DNA from: Anammoximicrobium sp032229885
GTDB taxonomy: Bacteria; Planctomycetota; Planctomycetia; Pirellulales; Pirellulaceae
Length of the DNA stretch: 16,127 nt
NCBI GenBank assembly: GCA_032229885.1
Contig: JAVYAJ010000023.1
Span: 1-16,127, forward strand
Reading direction: 5' to 3'
In this document: piece after piece, positions 8,155 to 16,114 of the stretch
Layout: every line of letters begins with the position of its first letter
Position numbering within the stretch: the first letter of the stretch is position 1
The notes under the pieces: generated by a model
What the model was told of the DNA's origin: nothing
What the model saw: only the letters and a program-made list of their open reading frames with translations
Databases searched by the model: none
Position numbers and translations under genes: made by a program

Positions 8155-8840
8155 TCATCGGCCGGCACGGCGGCGTTTCGGACGGCCAGCGGGACACAAC
8201 GTGGATTTCCATCCCAGACGCTTTGCCGTGGCCTGCAGCCAGACGGTTTCACCGACGGGAGTGCCAACATGGCCAATCGGCAAGTGTCACGGCTGCATTC
8301 TGGTTGACCCAATGCCATAAGCCCGACCAACGCCACCGCTCGGCCGAGATGACGAGGTTGGCGCGAAGGCCATTGCGATCCAGGTACCGACAGACGGGGA
8401 AGAAACCGCTCGTCTTGCTCAATCGACAATGACTGGAACCGCCCTTGGTACAAAGGCTCCGTTCCAAACCTTCTCGGGGGACAACTCCTAACGCCGCGTG
8501 CGGGTGTTGGTCGGCCATCCCATGTATACATTGGGCGGCTCAGACCGGCACTTTGTCGAGCGGGCGCCGGCTTCGGTTTGTCGGACATCGCGTAGCATTC
8601 GGCCGGTCACTGTTACCCGCACACGGTATGATCCGCCAGATCCCCATCTCTGCGAGGCCCCGGCGTCAAACGCCGATGATTGGGCGGCACGCAAAAAGCG
8701 AGCAGCCGCATGGCGAGCTGCTCGCGAGCCACCCCCCAGGACCGCCTCGAAGGCGGCATAGTCCTCGAGCTTTTCGAAGATCGTACTCCGCCAGGCTGCG
8801 GGGTTCAGCGCGTGGTGGACGTATTTTCTACTTGCTATTC
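8155..8840 (-). pseudogene. RAYT (REP-associated tyrosine transposase, Y1/IS200-like) pseudogene A
   Basis: Pieces of one transposase appear in order on the minus strand but in different frames. HHALNPAAW with IFEKLEDYAAFEAVL (about 8740-8825) matches the family N-terminus. YMGWPTNTRTRR (8488-8526) matches the middle. PLYQGRFQSLSIEQDERF (about 8400-8460) and CRYLDRNGLRANLV then WRWSGLWHWVNQ (about 8290-8391) are the hallmark C-terminal motifs. VGETVWLQATAKRLGW and GRPKRRRAGR lead to a TGA at 8157-8155. The HUH (His-x-His) active-site region is not recognisable, and about 80 bp present in copy B is missing here. It is clearly inactive. About 50 bp beyond the stop remains similar to the flank of copy B. 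Confidence 0.75.
8693..8725 (-). terminator. Likely rho-independent terminator of the DUF1559-lipoprotein operon
   Basis: On the minus strand GCGAGCAGC pairs perfectly with GCTGCTCGC (9 bp, 10-base loop) and is followed by TTTTT. It lies about 200 bp downstream of the lipoprotein stop, inside the decayed transposase, so it may have arisen secondarily. Confidence 0.55.
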
Positions 8841-8928
8841 GGGGTCGTCAGGACATCGCACTGTCATACCAATTTCGCCCGCTCTCCGCAAGACAATGAG
8901 ATCCCGATCCCTTTTTCGGTCGCCGACA

Positions 8929-9378
8929 TTACAATCCAGATTGCAAATCGAAATCCGCCGCCGAGGTGCCCTCCAGCGGCACGATGAACTCGATCTTCGT
9001 CGTCGCCGAATCGGTGTATTCTCGCGGGATCAGCTGCTTGACGAGCGAGCGACTGCCTTGAGCCTGCTGCATAGCCGCGAACTGGCCCGCGTCCATGCCG
9101 GCGTCCGGATCGTCCTTGAATTGCCCGACGTCGAACTTGCGGAAGCAAACCTTGTTCGGCCCGGGCATGGCGCCTGGGTTAAGTTGGAACTTGCCCTCCG
9201 CATCCGTCTTGCCGACGGCCGCAAAATTCGCAGAGACGAATTGGACTTCCACACCTTCGACTGCGCGACCGTCGATCTTCAACGTTCCGGACACGAAAAC
9301 CGTGGGTAGTCCGTTCGAGCCGCAACCGGACCAACCCACCAGCCCTACCAGCAGGGCGCAGCGAATTCCTCGATTCAT
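8929..9378 (-). CDS. Small lipoprotein, carboxypeptidase-regulatory-like beta-sandwich
   Basis: A 149-residue putative lipoprotein of unknown role of the kind often found next to DUF1559 genes in Planctomycetota. It has a basic N-terminus (MNRGIR), a hydrophobic stretch, and a lipobox-like WSGC with Cys19; Trp at -3 is unusual, so lipidation is likely but not certain. The rest has the pattern of a regulatory-like or transthyretin-like fold: VSGTLKIDGRAVEGVEVQF, then TDAEGKFQL, ending in a short beta-rich tail. The ATG at 9378 is preferred to an in-frame TTG at 9399 because GGAGG lies nine bases upstream. It begins 21 bp after the DUF1559 stop codon, in the same direction, so the two are very probably co-transcribed, and a terminator-like hairpin lies downstream. 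The partner or substrate is unknown. Confidence 0.82.
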   Translation of the reverse strand: MNRGIRCALLVGLVGWSGCGSNGLPTVFVSGTLKIDGRAVEGVEVQFVSANFAAVGKTDAEGKFQLNPGAMPGPNKVCFRKFDVGQFKDDPDAGMDAGQFAAMQQAQGSRSLVKQLIPREYTDSATTKIEFIVPLEGTSAADFDLQSGL

Positions 9379-9399
9379 CGATGATGTCCTCCGACGCAA

Positions 9400-10407
9400 C
9401 TAGAAGTCATCCACCGGATTGCCATCACGGATGAACGCCAAGCGGCAAAGCGTCTCGTAGTTCATATTTTCCGTGAGGAACGTGACGGAGCCATCCGCCA
9501 GAACGAACTGAGCGCCGCCGGGATGCTGGCTGTTGAAGGTCCAGGCATACGTCCGCTTCAACGCATCGTTGTTGTATGCTCCGTTGATCGACCAGTCCCG
9601 CGCATCCGCGGCGGTATACGCGATGGCCGAGGCGCTGGTGCTCACGACGCGACCGTGGCAGCACGTGTGCGTCCCCGTCAATCCCCAGGGGCCGTAACTC
9701 GAGGAGGTCTTCGTGCCGCCGCCCTGGGATTCGCCAATCGCCAGTGTATTGCTCGAGCCGTCGATCAGCGACGCCATCTTGGCTGCGCCATCGTTGCCGA
9801 ACATACCCTGGCGGATGTCGCCCATCTTCGTCGACCACGGGGAATCATAGTCCGTGAATACGCCCGAAGAAAAGGCATAGCTTGTGCGGATGGCGTTACG
9901 CCGTGTGTAGAAATCGCTGGTTACCCCGGGATTGCTATTCGAGACCTCGCCCGCTTCGACATGCGAGGGGCATTCGAGCAGCGGGACGCGTACGTTGTAC
10001 ACGCCGTTGTTCATGGTGTCGTTGCCCATCACCGCATGCCCATACGGCGAAGACATGCTCGAGCACACGTTGAAGTCGTAGACGTCCGCCAGCGCCGCCT
10101 GTTCGAAGTACGGGGCCAGCAAGATCCAGCCCGTCGTGTTCTTGACTCCCCCATGCGAGGCGTGATAGCTGGCGCTGTTGTAACGCCCCGATGACAGCAA
10201 GGCAGGCGGGAATACCTGATGCACGTCATGATAATTGTGCAAGGCCACCCCCATCTGTTTGAGCTTGCTGACGCACGATGCCCGCCGGGATGCCTCGCGC
10301 GCGGCCTGGATCGCCGGCAACAGCAACGCCACCAGGATGCCGATGATCGCAATCACCACCAATAACTCGACGAGTGTGAACCCTCGCGACAAGAAACGAC
10401 GACCCAT
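9400..10407 (-). CDS. DUF1559 protein with type IV prepilin-like N-terminal methylation motif
   Basis: A member of a family that is massively expanded in Planctomycetota and whose function is unsettled; surface or pseudopilus-like roles are assumed from the N-terminus. The protein has 335 residues. MGRRFLSRG is the short basic leader, followed by FTLVELLVVIAI, the prepilin peptidase site (cleavage after Gly9, Glu at mature +5) and the hydrophobic helix to about residue 33. The C-terminal domain has the family features: LHNYHDVHQVFPPA, an LLECPS segment, HPGGAQFVLADGSV, and the end motif FIRDGNPVDDF. The ATG at 10407 has GGGAGG six to seven bases upstream; longer in-frame starts to 10512 add only unlikely sequence. 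It is first gene of an operon with the lipoprotein. A TACAAT at 10491-10486 on the minus strand could be a -10 box, but no -35 match is seen. Confidence 0.92.
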   Translation of the reverse strand: MGRRFLSRGFTLVELLVVIAIIGILVALLLPAIQAAREASRRASCVSKLKQMGVALHNYHDVHQVFPPALLSSGRYNSASYHASHGGVKNTTGWILLAPYFEQAALADVYDFNVCSSMSSPYGHAVMGNDTMNNGVYNVRVPLLECPSHVEAGEVSNSNPGVTSDFYTRRNAIRTSYAFSSGVFTDYDSPWSTKMGDIRQGMFGNDGAAKMASLIDGSSNTLAIGESQGGGTKTSSSYGPWGLTGTHTCCHGRVVSTSASAIAYTAADARDWSINGAYNNDALKRTYAWTFNSQHPGGAQFVLADGSVTFLTENMNYETLCRLAFIRDGNPVDDF

Positions 10408-10448
10408 GAGACACCTCCCTCGAGAGAAAAAGACAAGACGCTTCGCTG

Positions 10449-10464
10449 TGCGGTGACCACCGCA
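10449..10464. promoter_or_regulatory. Perfect palindrome in the DUF1559 leader
   Basis: TGCGGTG-AC-CACCGCA has two perfect 7-base arms and lies 41 bases upstream of the DUF1559 ATG, just downstream of the possible TACAAT box. The placement fits an operator or leader hairpin. Only one copy was found, and function is inferred from position alone. Confidence 0.3.
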
Positions 10465-10741
10465 AAAGAACAACAGATCAATGCAATTGTACCGAAAATT
10501 GCCGCAGCACATAGAGGGGCCCTCGTTTTTTTGTTAGAGCGGGTCCCACGAGTACGCGAAGATGTGGATATTGTGCGTCGAATAGCTTGTTCTCGGCGAT
10601 GCATACGCCACGGGCGCGCGTCGTGCGGCCGCGGTGATCCCAGGGCGATCTCAGCCAACGCCCACCCCGTCTGCGACGCCGCACGGCAGAGGGCAATGTA
10701 GTCGGGTCTCATTTGTGCCGATGTAGCACGCGGGGGACCGT

Positions 10742-11070
10742 TCATCGTTCGGGACGGCGGCGTTTTGGACGGCCAAGAGAGGTCGCCGGGATCCCAATCT
10801 CAGACCCTTCGCCGTGGGCTGCTGCCAGACGGTTTCGCCGCAGGGCGCGCCAATATGGACGCTCCGTCGTAAGGGCGTCAATTCAGCCTCCGTCTTCGCC
10901 TGCGCCACCTAGTGCAGCCAGTTCTGTCTGCGGTGGGCAGGCCAATCGGCACGCGTCACGGTTGCATTCTGGTTGACCCGATGCCATCAGCGCGACCAAC
11001 GCCGCCGCTCGTCCGAGGTGACGAGGTTGGCACGCGGCGCGTTGCGCTCCATGTACCGACAGACGGTGCG
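10742..11070 (-). pseudogene. RAYT (Y1/IS200-like transposase) pseudogene B, 5'-truncated
   Basis: The minus strand reads CRYMERNAPRANLVTSDERR and WHRVNQNATVTRADWP, then AQAKTEAELTPLRRSVHIGA and GETVWQQPTAKGL, and finally, after a frame change, GRPKRRRPER with a TGA at 10744-10742. These are the C-terminal third of a RAYT; the catalytic N-terminal part is absent. At least two in-frame stops interrupt it (after RRRWSR and after QNWLH). At nucleotide level it aligns to 8155-8391 with high identity apart from about 80 bp missing from copy A. It fills most of the gap between the GH43-like and DUF1559 genes and has the same direction as copy A. Confidence 0.78.
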
Positions 11071-11115
11071 GTTCCTATTGCTGTTCCATTCCTGTTCATC
11101 AGGCCGAGGCGCGGG

Positions 11116-12087
11116 TCACAGCGCGCGCAGCGCGTCGAGCGTTTCGTTGCTGACGCGCAGCACGCTTCCGTGTCGTTGATTGGGCGGGAACTGGACCTTG
11201 TCCGATTCATCGGTCCAGCGGACTCGATCCTCGGACGTCACCAGTCCATAGCGATTCTGGGCATAGCGATCAAAGTACACGAACCACTTGCCGCCGAGCC
11301 GGATTGCCGTCGGTCCTTCGGCCCAGTAATCGCCCGTGATCGGCTCGGATGGCGGTCCGTACGGGCCCGTGAGGGTTTGGGCCGTGGCCACGCGCAGATT
11401 CTTGGCCAGCGGATGGCGCGTCTCGTCCTTCAGGAACATCACGAAACGCGTGTCATCCGCGACGATCATCGCGTCGATCACGTTGAATCCCGGCTCGTAC
11501 AGCAGGCGGGCGGGTTCGAGGCGTTCGAAATCGGTCGTCAGCGTATAGTACATCCGGTGGTTGTAGCCATCGTCGCCGGTCTTGTCGGTGTCGGGATAGC
11601 GGCCGGGAATTGTCGAGGCCCAAAAGACCATAAATCGCGTGTTCGCCGCGTCGTAAAAGATCTCCGGCGCCCACACGTTGCGCGTCTGCGGCTCGTTGCT
11701 CATCACGTTCAGCAGTTTTTGCGGCGACCAGTGAATCAAGTCTTTCGAGCTGGCATAGCCGATGCCGAACTTGTTCCACGCCGTGGTCCAGACCATGTGG
11801 AACGTGCCATCAGGCCCTTGGATGATCGCCGGGTCGCGCATCAATCGGCCACCGACCTCGGGACGCAACAGCGGTTTGTCGCCGTTCAGCGGCGTCCAAA
11901 CGTATCCGTCGCGGCTCCACGCCAGGTGCAGCCCGTTCTCGCCGTTGCCGCGAAACGAGGTGAAGATCAAGGCCGCGGACGGACCGGCGATCGATGATTC
12001 GGCGGCGACGCACGCTCGATCCTCGGCCGTACACAGCCACGCCAGCGGCGCCGCCAACATGATGGTCATCAGCATTGTCTGTCGCAT
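11116..12087 (-). CDS. Secreted GH43-like five-bladed beta-propeller glycosidase
   Basis: Probably an exported enzyme acting on arabinose-, xylose- or galactose-containing glycans; the substrate is not predictable. The protein has 323 residues. A signal peptide covers about residues 1-29 (hydrophobic LMTIMLAAPLAWL, then Ala-rich). The three acidic residues expected in clan GH-F are in place: Asp85 in MRDPAI (general base), Asp205 in VIDAMI (pKa modulator), and Glu257 in WAEGPT (general acid). Propeller-type repeats such as GLHLAWSRDGYVW, GIGYASSKDLIHW and GLVTSEDRVRW run between them. The ATG at 12087 has GGAGGTG upstream at ideal spacing. It lies 95 bp downstream of aroK in the same direction; no terminator is seen, so either separate or read-through transcription is possible. 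An inactive propeller is unlikely given the intact triad. Confidence 0.83.
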   Translation of the reverse strand: MRQTMLMTIMLAAPLAWLCTAEDRACVAAESSIAGPSAALIFTSFRGNGENGLHLAWSRDGYVWTPLNGDKPLLRPEVGGRLMRDPAIIQGPDGTFHMVWTTAWNKFGIGYASSKDLIHWSPQKLLNVMSNEPQTRNVWAPEIFYDAANTRFMVFWASTIPGRYPDTDKTGDDGYNHRMYYTLTTDFERLEPARLLYEPGFNVIDAMIVADDTRFVMFLKDETRHPLAKNLRVATAQTLTGPYGPPSEPITGDYWAEGPTAIRLGGKWFVYFDRYAQNRYGLVTSEDRVRWTDESDKVQFPPNQRHGSVLRVSNETLDALRAL

Positions 12088-12182
12088 CGAACACCTCCGT
12101 CGATTCGTGGACTCGATAACTTGCCGCGTCGCGTCGGCCGCGCGCTGTGGGGCGAGTTCGCGCGGCCAACTGAACGCGGTCG

Positions 12183-12695
12183 TCAGGCCGGCGCGGCGAC
12201 CAGCTCGACGATTTGGGCGATGATCTCGCCGAACGGGCGGTCGTCGGTGGCGATCGCGTGATGGGCGATCCGCTGGTACAGGGGCGTGCGCCGCGCGAGG
12301 ACCTCGTCCACCTCGTCCGCAAAGCTCTTGCCTTCGGTCAATGATGGCCGTTGGTTATCGTGCTGAATCCGCTTGACGATGGTCTGCGTTCTAGCGGTCA
12401 GCCAGATCACGAGGCCGGCGGCGCGCAGCCGGTCGAAGTTGGCTTCGCGTTCGATCACGCCGCCCCCGCAATCGAGCACCTGGCCGTCTCGGGCCGCGAA
12501 CGTGGCGACGACCTGCTCTTCCAGATCGCGGAAGCCAGACCAGCCGACCTGCTGGACGATCTCGGGAATGGACTGGCCCGCGGTGCGTTGCAGCTCGGCG
12601 TCCAAGCTGACCAGCGTCAACCCCAGAGCCTTGGCCAACCGGCGGCCGACAGCGCTCTTGCCCGTGCCTCGATATCCCACCAACACCACGTTCAC
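12183..12695 (-). CDS. aroK: Shikimate kinase
   Basis: Phosphorylates shikimate to shikimate 3-phosphate with ATP, the fifth step of the chorismate pathway, in the cytoplasm. The protein has 170 residues, normal for AroK. Walker A is GYRGTGKS at 7-14. Shikimate-binding Asp is in SLDAEL (Asp32), Arg56 in GFRDLEE, and GGG at 77-79. The lid Arg116 is in QRPSLT and Arg136 in RRTPLY. The first Asp of the usual D-x-D pair is Ser30 here, a variation worth noting. The start is GTG at 12695, with AAGGA seven bases upstream; it gives the standard N-terminus directly ahead of the P-loop. It lies 155 bp downstream of aroE in the same direction, so the two pathway genes may share a transcript. Confidence 0.93.
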   Translation of the reverse strand: MNVVLVGYRGTGKSAVGRRLAKALGLTLVSLDAELQRTAGQSIPEIVQQVGWSGFRDLEEQVVATFAARDGQVLDCGGGVIEREANFDRLRAAGLVIWLTARTQTIVKRIQHDNQRPSLTEGKSFADEVDEVLARRTPLYQRIAHHAIATDDRPFGEIIAQIVELVAAPA

Positions 12696-12850
12696 AGTCT
12701 GTTCCTTCCATACTGGCCTCGCCGCCAGCCAGGTCGACCGCCGCGCGATCTTTGCGGGTCGAGCGCGCGTCCGCGTCCTCAGTCACCCGCCGCGGACGGC
12801 GTTTGGCGGCCGCGAGACGGAGCGCGGGCCGACACGCCCGCCGACGCGTT

Positions 12851-13708
12851 TCACAGCCTGTCCTCGAGCGCGCGGCGCATCACGTCTTGCGGCGCCGGTC
12901 GGCCAGTCCACAGCTCAAACTGCACATACGCCTGGCCCAGAAACATCTCGATTCCTTCGATCGTGCGGCAACCGGCCTGCGCCGCCTCGCGCAACAGGCG
13001 CGTCTGCCGCGGATTATAGACCGCATCGAACACGGCCTGCTCCCGGCGCAGCAACTCCGGCGGGACCAGGCTTTCGTCTTCGCGCGGATGCATCCCGACC
13101 GGCGAACAGTGCAGCAGCAGATCGGCCCGAGGCACAGCCTGCGCGAGCGACTCGGCCGTCAGGGCCACCGGTTCGACCGTCGCGGCGCTGTGCTGGCGAA
13201 CGTCGGCGGCCAATCGCGCCAGTTCGTCCGGCACGACGCCCAGGATCGTGAGCTCGGCCGGCGGTGTCTCGCGGGCGATCGTCATCGCGATGGCGCGAGC
13301 CGCGCCGCCGGACCCCAGGACCACCGTGCGCGTGCCGCACGGATCGACGCCGGCGGCCCGCAGAGCTCGCAACGCGCCCAAACCATCCGAGTTGTAGCCA
13401 ATCAACCGTCCGTCGTCGTTTACCACGGTGTTGATGCAGCCGATCCCCTGGGCGATCGGGTCCACCTGGTCGACGCCGTGCATCGCTTCGACCTTGTGTG
13501 GGATCGTCACGGACAGCCCGCGATACCCCAAGACGCGGATACCACGAAGCGCCTGCTCGACCATCCCCGGCCGCACATCGTGCGCGACGTAGACATAAGG
13601 CAACCCCAAAGCCTCGAAGCCGGCGTTGTGGATCTCGGGGCTGCGCGAGTGCCCCACAGGATGACCGAACAGAGCGCAGACCCGGGTTTTGGCATCGATT
13701 CGCGACAT
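12851..13708 (-). CDS. aroE: Shikimate dehydrogenase
   Basis: Reduces 3-dehydroshikimate to shikimate with NADPH, supplying the substrate of the adjacent shikimate kinase. From ATG at 13708 the protein has 285 residues, typical of AroE; a longer frame to 14047 adds only Arg/Pro-rich sequence. Shikimate-site residues are HSRSP (Ser21, Ser23), catalytic Lys72 in SVTIPHK, NTVV at 93-96, Asp108 in GYNSDG, and Gln259 in FLGQAY. The NADP-binding loop GSGGAARA is at 132-139. Two features differ from the classic pattern: the NRT-like motif that grips the NADP phosphate is replaced by ILGVVPDE (155-162), and the NTPxGM motif reads CSPVGM (201-206). Activity is still likely because the substrate-site residues are intact, but cofactor preference may differ. 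The ribosome site is weak (AAGG eight bases upstream). Confidence 0.92.
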   Translation of the reverse strand: MSRIDAKTRVCALFGHPVGHSRSPEIHNAGFEALGLPYVYVAHDVRPGMVEQALRGIRVLGYRGLSVTIPHKVEAMHGVDQVDPIAQGIGCINTVVNDDGRLIGYNSDGLGALRALRAAGVDPCGTRTVVLGSGGAARAIAMTIARETPPAELTILGVVPDELARLAADVRQHSAATVEPVALTAESLAQAVPRADLLLHCSPVGMHPREDESLVPPELLRREQAVFDAVYNPRQTRLLREAAQAGCRTIEGIEMFLGQAYVQFELWTGRPAPQDVMRRALEDRL

Positions 13709-14082
13709 GGGATGAACCTTAATGTGTTTCCAAGCAGACGCGGTTTGCGCGACGGTCCAAGCCCACGCCTCGCTCTCGGCCCGGTCTGCTCGCGACCGGC
13801 TTTCGCGTCGCAAAACCAGCGGCGACCTGGCGGCCAAGCGTCTGCGTTCTCGAAGAATGTTACCAGTTGATTCGCCTCGCGGAAAGGGTCCGCGCCGCGG
13901 AGCTCCCGACGACGGGCCGCAGACGCAGGCGCCCAGCGGGCACGCGCCGCGCGGCGTCATGGCCTTCGGACACGAAATGATGGTGATGCGAAAAAGCTTG
14001 GGGTGAGCGCAGACCGGCGCGCCGTCCTGGAGAGCCGCGCTCGACACGTCGCCGCAATCGGGTGGCCGCGGCGCCGCGCAAC
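13709..14082. other. Intergenic stretch upstream of aroE
   Basis: No gene or recognisable RNA is seen. Frames through this stretch on both strands are Arg/Pro/Ala-rich and share no motif with known families. It should hold the aroE promoter, but I found no clear -35/-10 pair. Confidence 0.45.
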
Positions 14083-14225
14083 GGACGCGCCGGAACGCGT
14101 CCCTTCAAGGCAGGTGCGTTTCCTTGCGTTGGCTGCCGAGCGATTACGCTTGCCAGCGTGTCGCATCCAGATCGTTCTTCTGACAATCTGGAACGACTTG
14201 CCGTTCCACGTCCCCTCAATTCCCA
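14083..14225. repeat. Composite hairpin repeat, copy 2 (REP-like)
   Basis: Same order of parts as at 21-200. GGACGCG-ccggaa-CGCGTCC is at 14083-14102, then a less conserved spacer with the shared text CGCTTGCCA, then stem CCAGAT/ATCTGG (14167-14172 with 14186-14191), then GGAACG-acttgc-CGTTCC at 14190-14207, then the conserved tail CCGTTCCACGTCCCCTCAAT. The tail matches 151-200 at roughly 80 percent by eye. Corresponding stems differ by paired changes (CCTAG/CTAGG in copy 1, CCAGA/TCTGG here). It lies between the oxidoreductase and aroE and could also act as a transcript-processing or stop signal. Confidence 0.6.
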
Positions 14226-14277
14226 TTTCGGGCGCTGACAACCGCCTCGATCCCGATAGGCAGCCTGACCCGCGACG

Positions 14278-15300
14278 CTAGTCCAGCGGCAGCCGAATCA
14301 CGCGGCCGTCTTCGGCGATCGAGCGGTCGATCGCCAGACACAGCTCGTGCGTGCGATAGGCGTCGGCAACGCTGCAGTGCGACTCGCGATCCTGCAGAAT
14401 GCAATCGACAAAATGATCGATCTGGGCGTCGAAGGGATGATGGTCGACCGCGCCCGAATCCGGCATGATCGTGGGCACAGCGGCCCAGTCGGTCTGGCCC
14501 GGCAGCAACCGTTTGGACCAGATCCGATTGTCCCGCAGCGCACCTTGGTCGCCGATCAGGTCCATGTTGAAGGCATAGGGGATATCCGCGTCCAGCAGAA
14601 CGGACGACTTGGCGATCGTTCCGTCGTCCAGCCTGATCGTCGCGACGACGTTGGCATCGAACTCGTACAAGCCTTTCTTGTTGTTCGACATGGCCGAGAC
14701 GGCGATCGGCTCGCGGCCGCTGAGGAAACGCACGGCGTCGAGCGCGTGACAGCCGGCCAACAGCGTCGCGCTGCCCCCGGTCTGGACCGTGTGCGCCCAC
14801 GGCCAGCCCTGGTAGGCCGGCCCGATGCCGTGCCAGTAATCGACCTCGACATACAACAGCTCGCCGATGGCGCCGCCGGCCACTAGTGTTTTGAGCCGTT
14901 CGAGCAGCGGATTCCAGCGGAGCACAAAGCTGACGACGCTCTTGACCTGGGTGCGGGCGACCGCGTCGCGCAGCGCCCGGTTTTCCCCGAGCGTGATGCC
15001 CATCGGCTTTTCCACCAACACGTGCTTGCCCGCCTCGGCGGCCGCGATGCCCTGCGGCGCGTGAACGTGGTTCGGACCGCTCAGGTTGACGATGTCCACG
15101 CGAGGATCGGCCAATACTTCGTCGAACTGATCGCGGACGGGACAGTCGAGCTGAAAGCGTTCGACCAGCCGGCGCGCGCTGTCTCGACGGCGACTGCTGA
15201 CCGAGACGATCCGCGCATGGGGGTTGCGAATCCAACTGGCCGCATGGGCAAACGCCACTTCGCCGACGCCGTGGATGGCGACTCCGAGCTTGCTGTCCAT
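14278..15300 (-). CDS. Gfo/Idh/MocA-family NAD(P)-dependent oxidoreductase
   Basis: A sugar, inositol or sugar-acid dehydrogenase-like enzyme, probably cytoplasmic because no signal peptide is seen. The protein has 340 residues, normal for the family. The N-terminal Rossmann fold starts at VAIHGVGEVAFAH, where the third Gly of GxGxxG is Ala16. The family motif HVLVEKPMG gives Lys98 of E-K-P. The C-terminal alpha/beta domain carries GCHALDAVRF with His185 and Asp188, the H-x-x-x-D-like catalytic pair seen in active members, followed by the typical open sheet (VVATIRLDDG). The ATG at 15300 has AAGGAG six bases upstream, and the fold starts directly after it. It stands alone, with about 570 bp to aroE. 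Together with the two hydrolases it suggests sugar catabolism; the substrate cannot be named. Confidence 0.9.
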   Translation of the reverse strand: MDSKLGVAIHGVGEVAFAHAASWIRNPHARIVSVSSRRRDSARRLVERFQLDCPVRDQFDEVLADPRVDIVNLSGPNHVHAPQGIAAAEAGKHVLVEKPMGITLGENRALRDAVARTQVKSVVSFVLRWNPLLERLKTLVAGGAIGELLYVEVDYWHGIGPAYQGWPWAHTVQTGGSATLLAGCHALDAVRFLSGREPIAVSAMSNNKKGLYEFDANVVATIRLDDGTIAKSSVLLDADIPYAFNMDLIGDQGALRDNRIWSKRLLPGQTDWAAVPTIMPDSGAVDHHPFDAQIDHFVDCILQDRESHCSVADAYRTHELCLAIDRSIAEDGRVIRLPLD

Positions 15301-15544
15301 CGCGATCTCCTTGCCGATTCAAATGGGGTGCGTTTGGGTTGTGTGCGTTTCAAATGTGGCCCAACCTCAAGCCTTGACTAGCGCGGCGTCAAAGCTAATT
15401 GTTGGGGCGACCGCCATTGCCAAGTCGCCGGAACGGTCCACCCGGGATTATCGTGGGTCGAGATCCAGCCTGGCGCGGTCAATCTCTTAAACGACTACCG
15501 GTTCAACTGTTGCGCGTTTGAGCGCAGATAGACGCTGATTCTGA

Positions 15545-15672
15545 TTGGCCGAAGGCCCTATTCATGCGGGCGGACGCGACACGTTGAAGATGGCCTTCGG
15601 CCAACGCCGTTGCTGTCGTCTGTGCTTCCTGGGGCGTTGCCCCAGGCTACGTTGAAAATGGCCTTCGGCCAA
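15545..15672. repeat. Palindromic repeat cluster: GGCCTTCGGCC units plus a CCTGGGGC hairpin
   Basis: TTGGCCGAAGGCC is at 15545-15557, and its reverse complement form TGGCCTTCGGCCAA is at 15591-15604 and 15659-15672. The last two sit in longer direct repeats that start ACGTTGAA (15581 and 15649) and match at 23 of 24 positions, with weaker similarity beyond (TCGTCTG in both). Between them is a perfect hairpin CCTGGGGC-GTT-GCCCCAGG at 15628-15646. Such units recur between genes in many planctomycete genomes as far as I know. Confidence 0.7.
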
Positions 15673-16068
15673 GACGATTCTGGTCGTCTGCGCTGCGCAA
15701 CAGCCTTGCAAAACCAATTCCGCCTAGACTCCGCAGTTTCCCGTTTTTAGGCCACTCCAGATCCAGCCTACCACAGTGGAAACAGATGGCCGTCTTGAAG
15801 TCTCCCCGGTTGCGGACGCCATCGACGCGACTCGGCTCGACCTCGACTGTCTCTCGGACCAATTACTCCGGTCGCGTCAGCAATTGAGCCATCCTCGCGT
15901 CTTCGGGTGAATTTTTGAGAATTCTTTCGCAACCACCCTTTCTGCACCGCCCATGATTGGCCGCTTTTCAAACGGGTCTCGTCCTCCAAACGATCCACGA
16001 CCCGCAGTTTACCATGCGATCCGCCAATTGTCCTAACGCGGGCCAGTGCCCGCAACCCAAGAATCTGT

Positions 16069-16114
16069 TTGGCCGAAGGCCTCCGATCACCGTAGCCTGG
16101 GGCAACGCCCCAGG
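16069..16114. repeat. Inverted copy of the palindromic repeat unit
   Basis: TTGGCCGAAGGCC at 16069-16081 is followed by CGTAG and the hairpin CCTGGGGC-AAC-GCCCCAGG at 16096-16114. Order and loop sequence (AAC against GTT) show that it is the 15628-15672 unit in reverse orientation. The two copies enclose about 400 bp. Confidence 0.7.

Noticed and set aside
10486..10491. TACAAT as a -10 box for the DUF1559 operon
   Set aside because: No acceptable -35 element at 16-18 bp spacing; kept only as a remark.
12752..13870. Plus-strand frame of 372 codons
   Set aside because: Antisense to aroE, which has all its catalytic motifs.
14216..15322. Minus-strand frame of 368 codons
   Set aside because: Same strand as the oxidoreductase but another frame; Arg-rich, no fold motif.
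15768..16055. Minus-strand 95-codon frame as a gene
   Set aside because: No domain, no ribosome site, overlaps another small frame, and sits between repeat modules.
15545..16114. CRISPR array
   Set aside because: Repeats are few, palindromic, unevenly spaced and in both orientations; no cas genes in the window.
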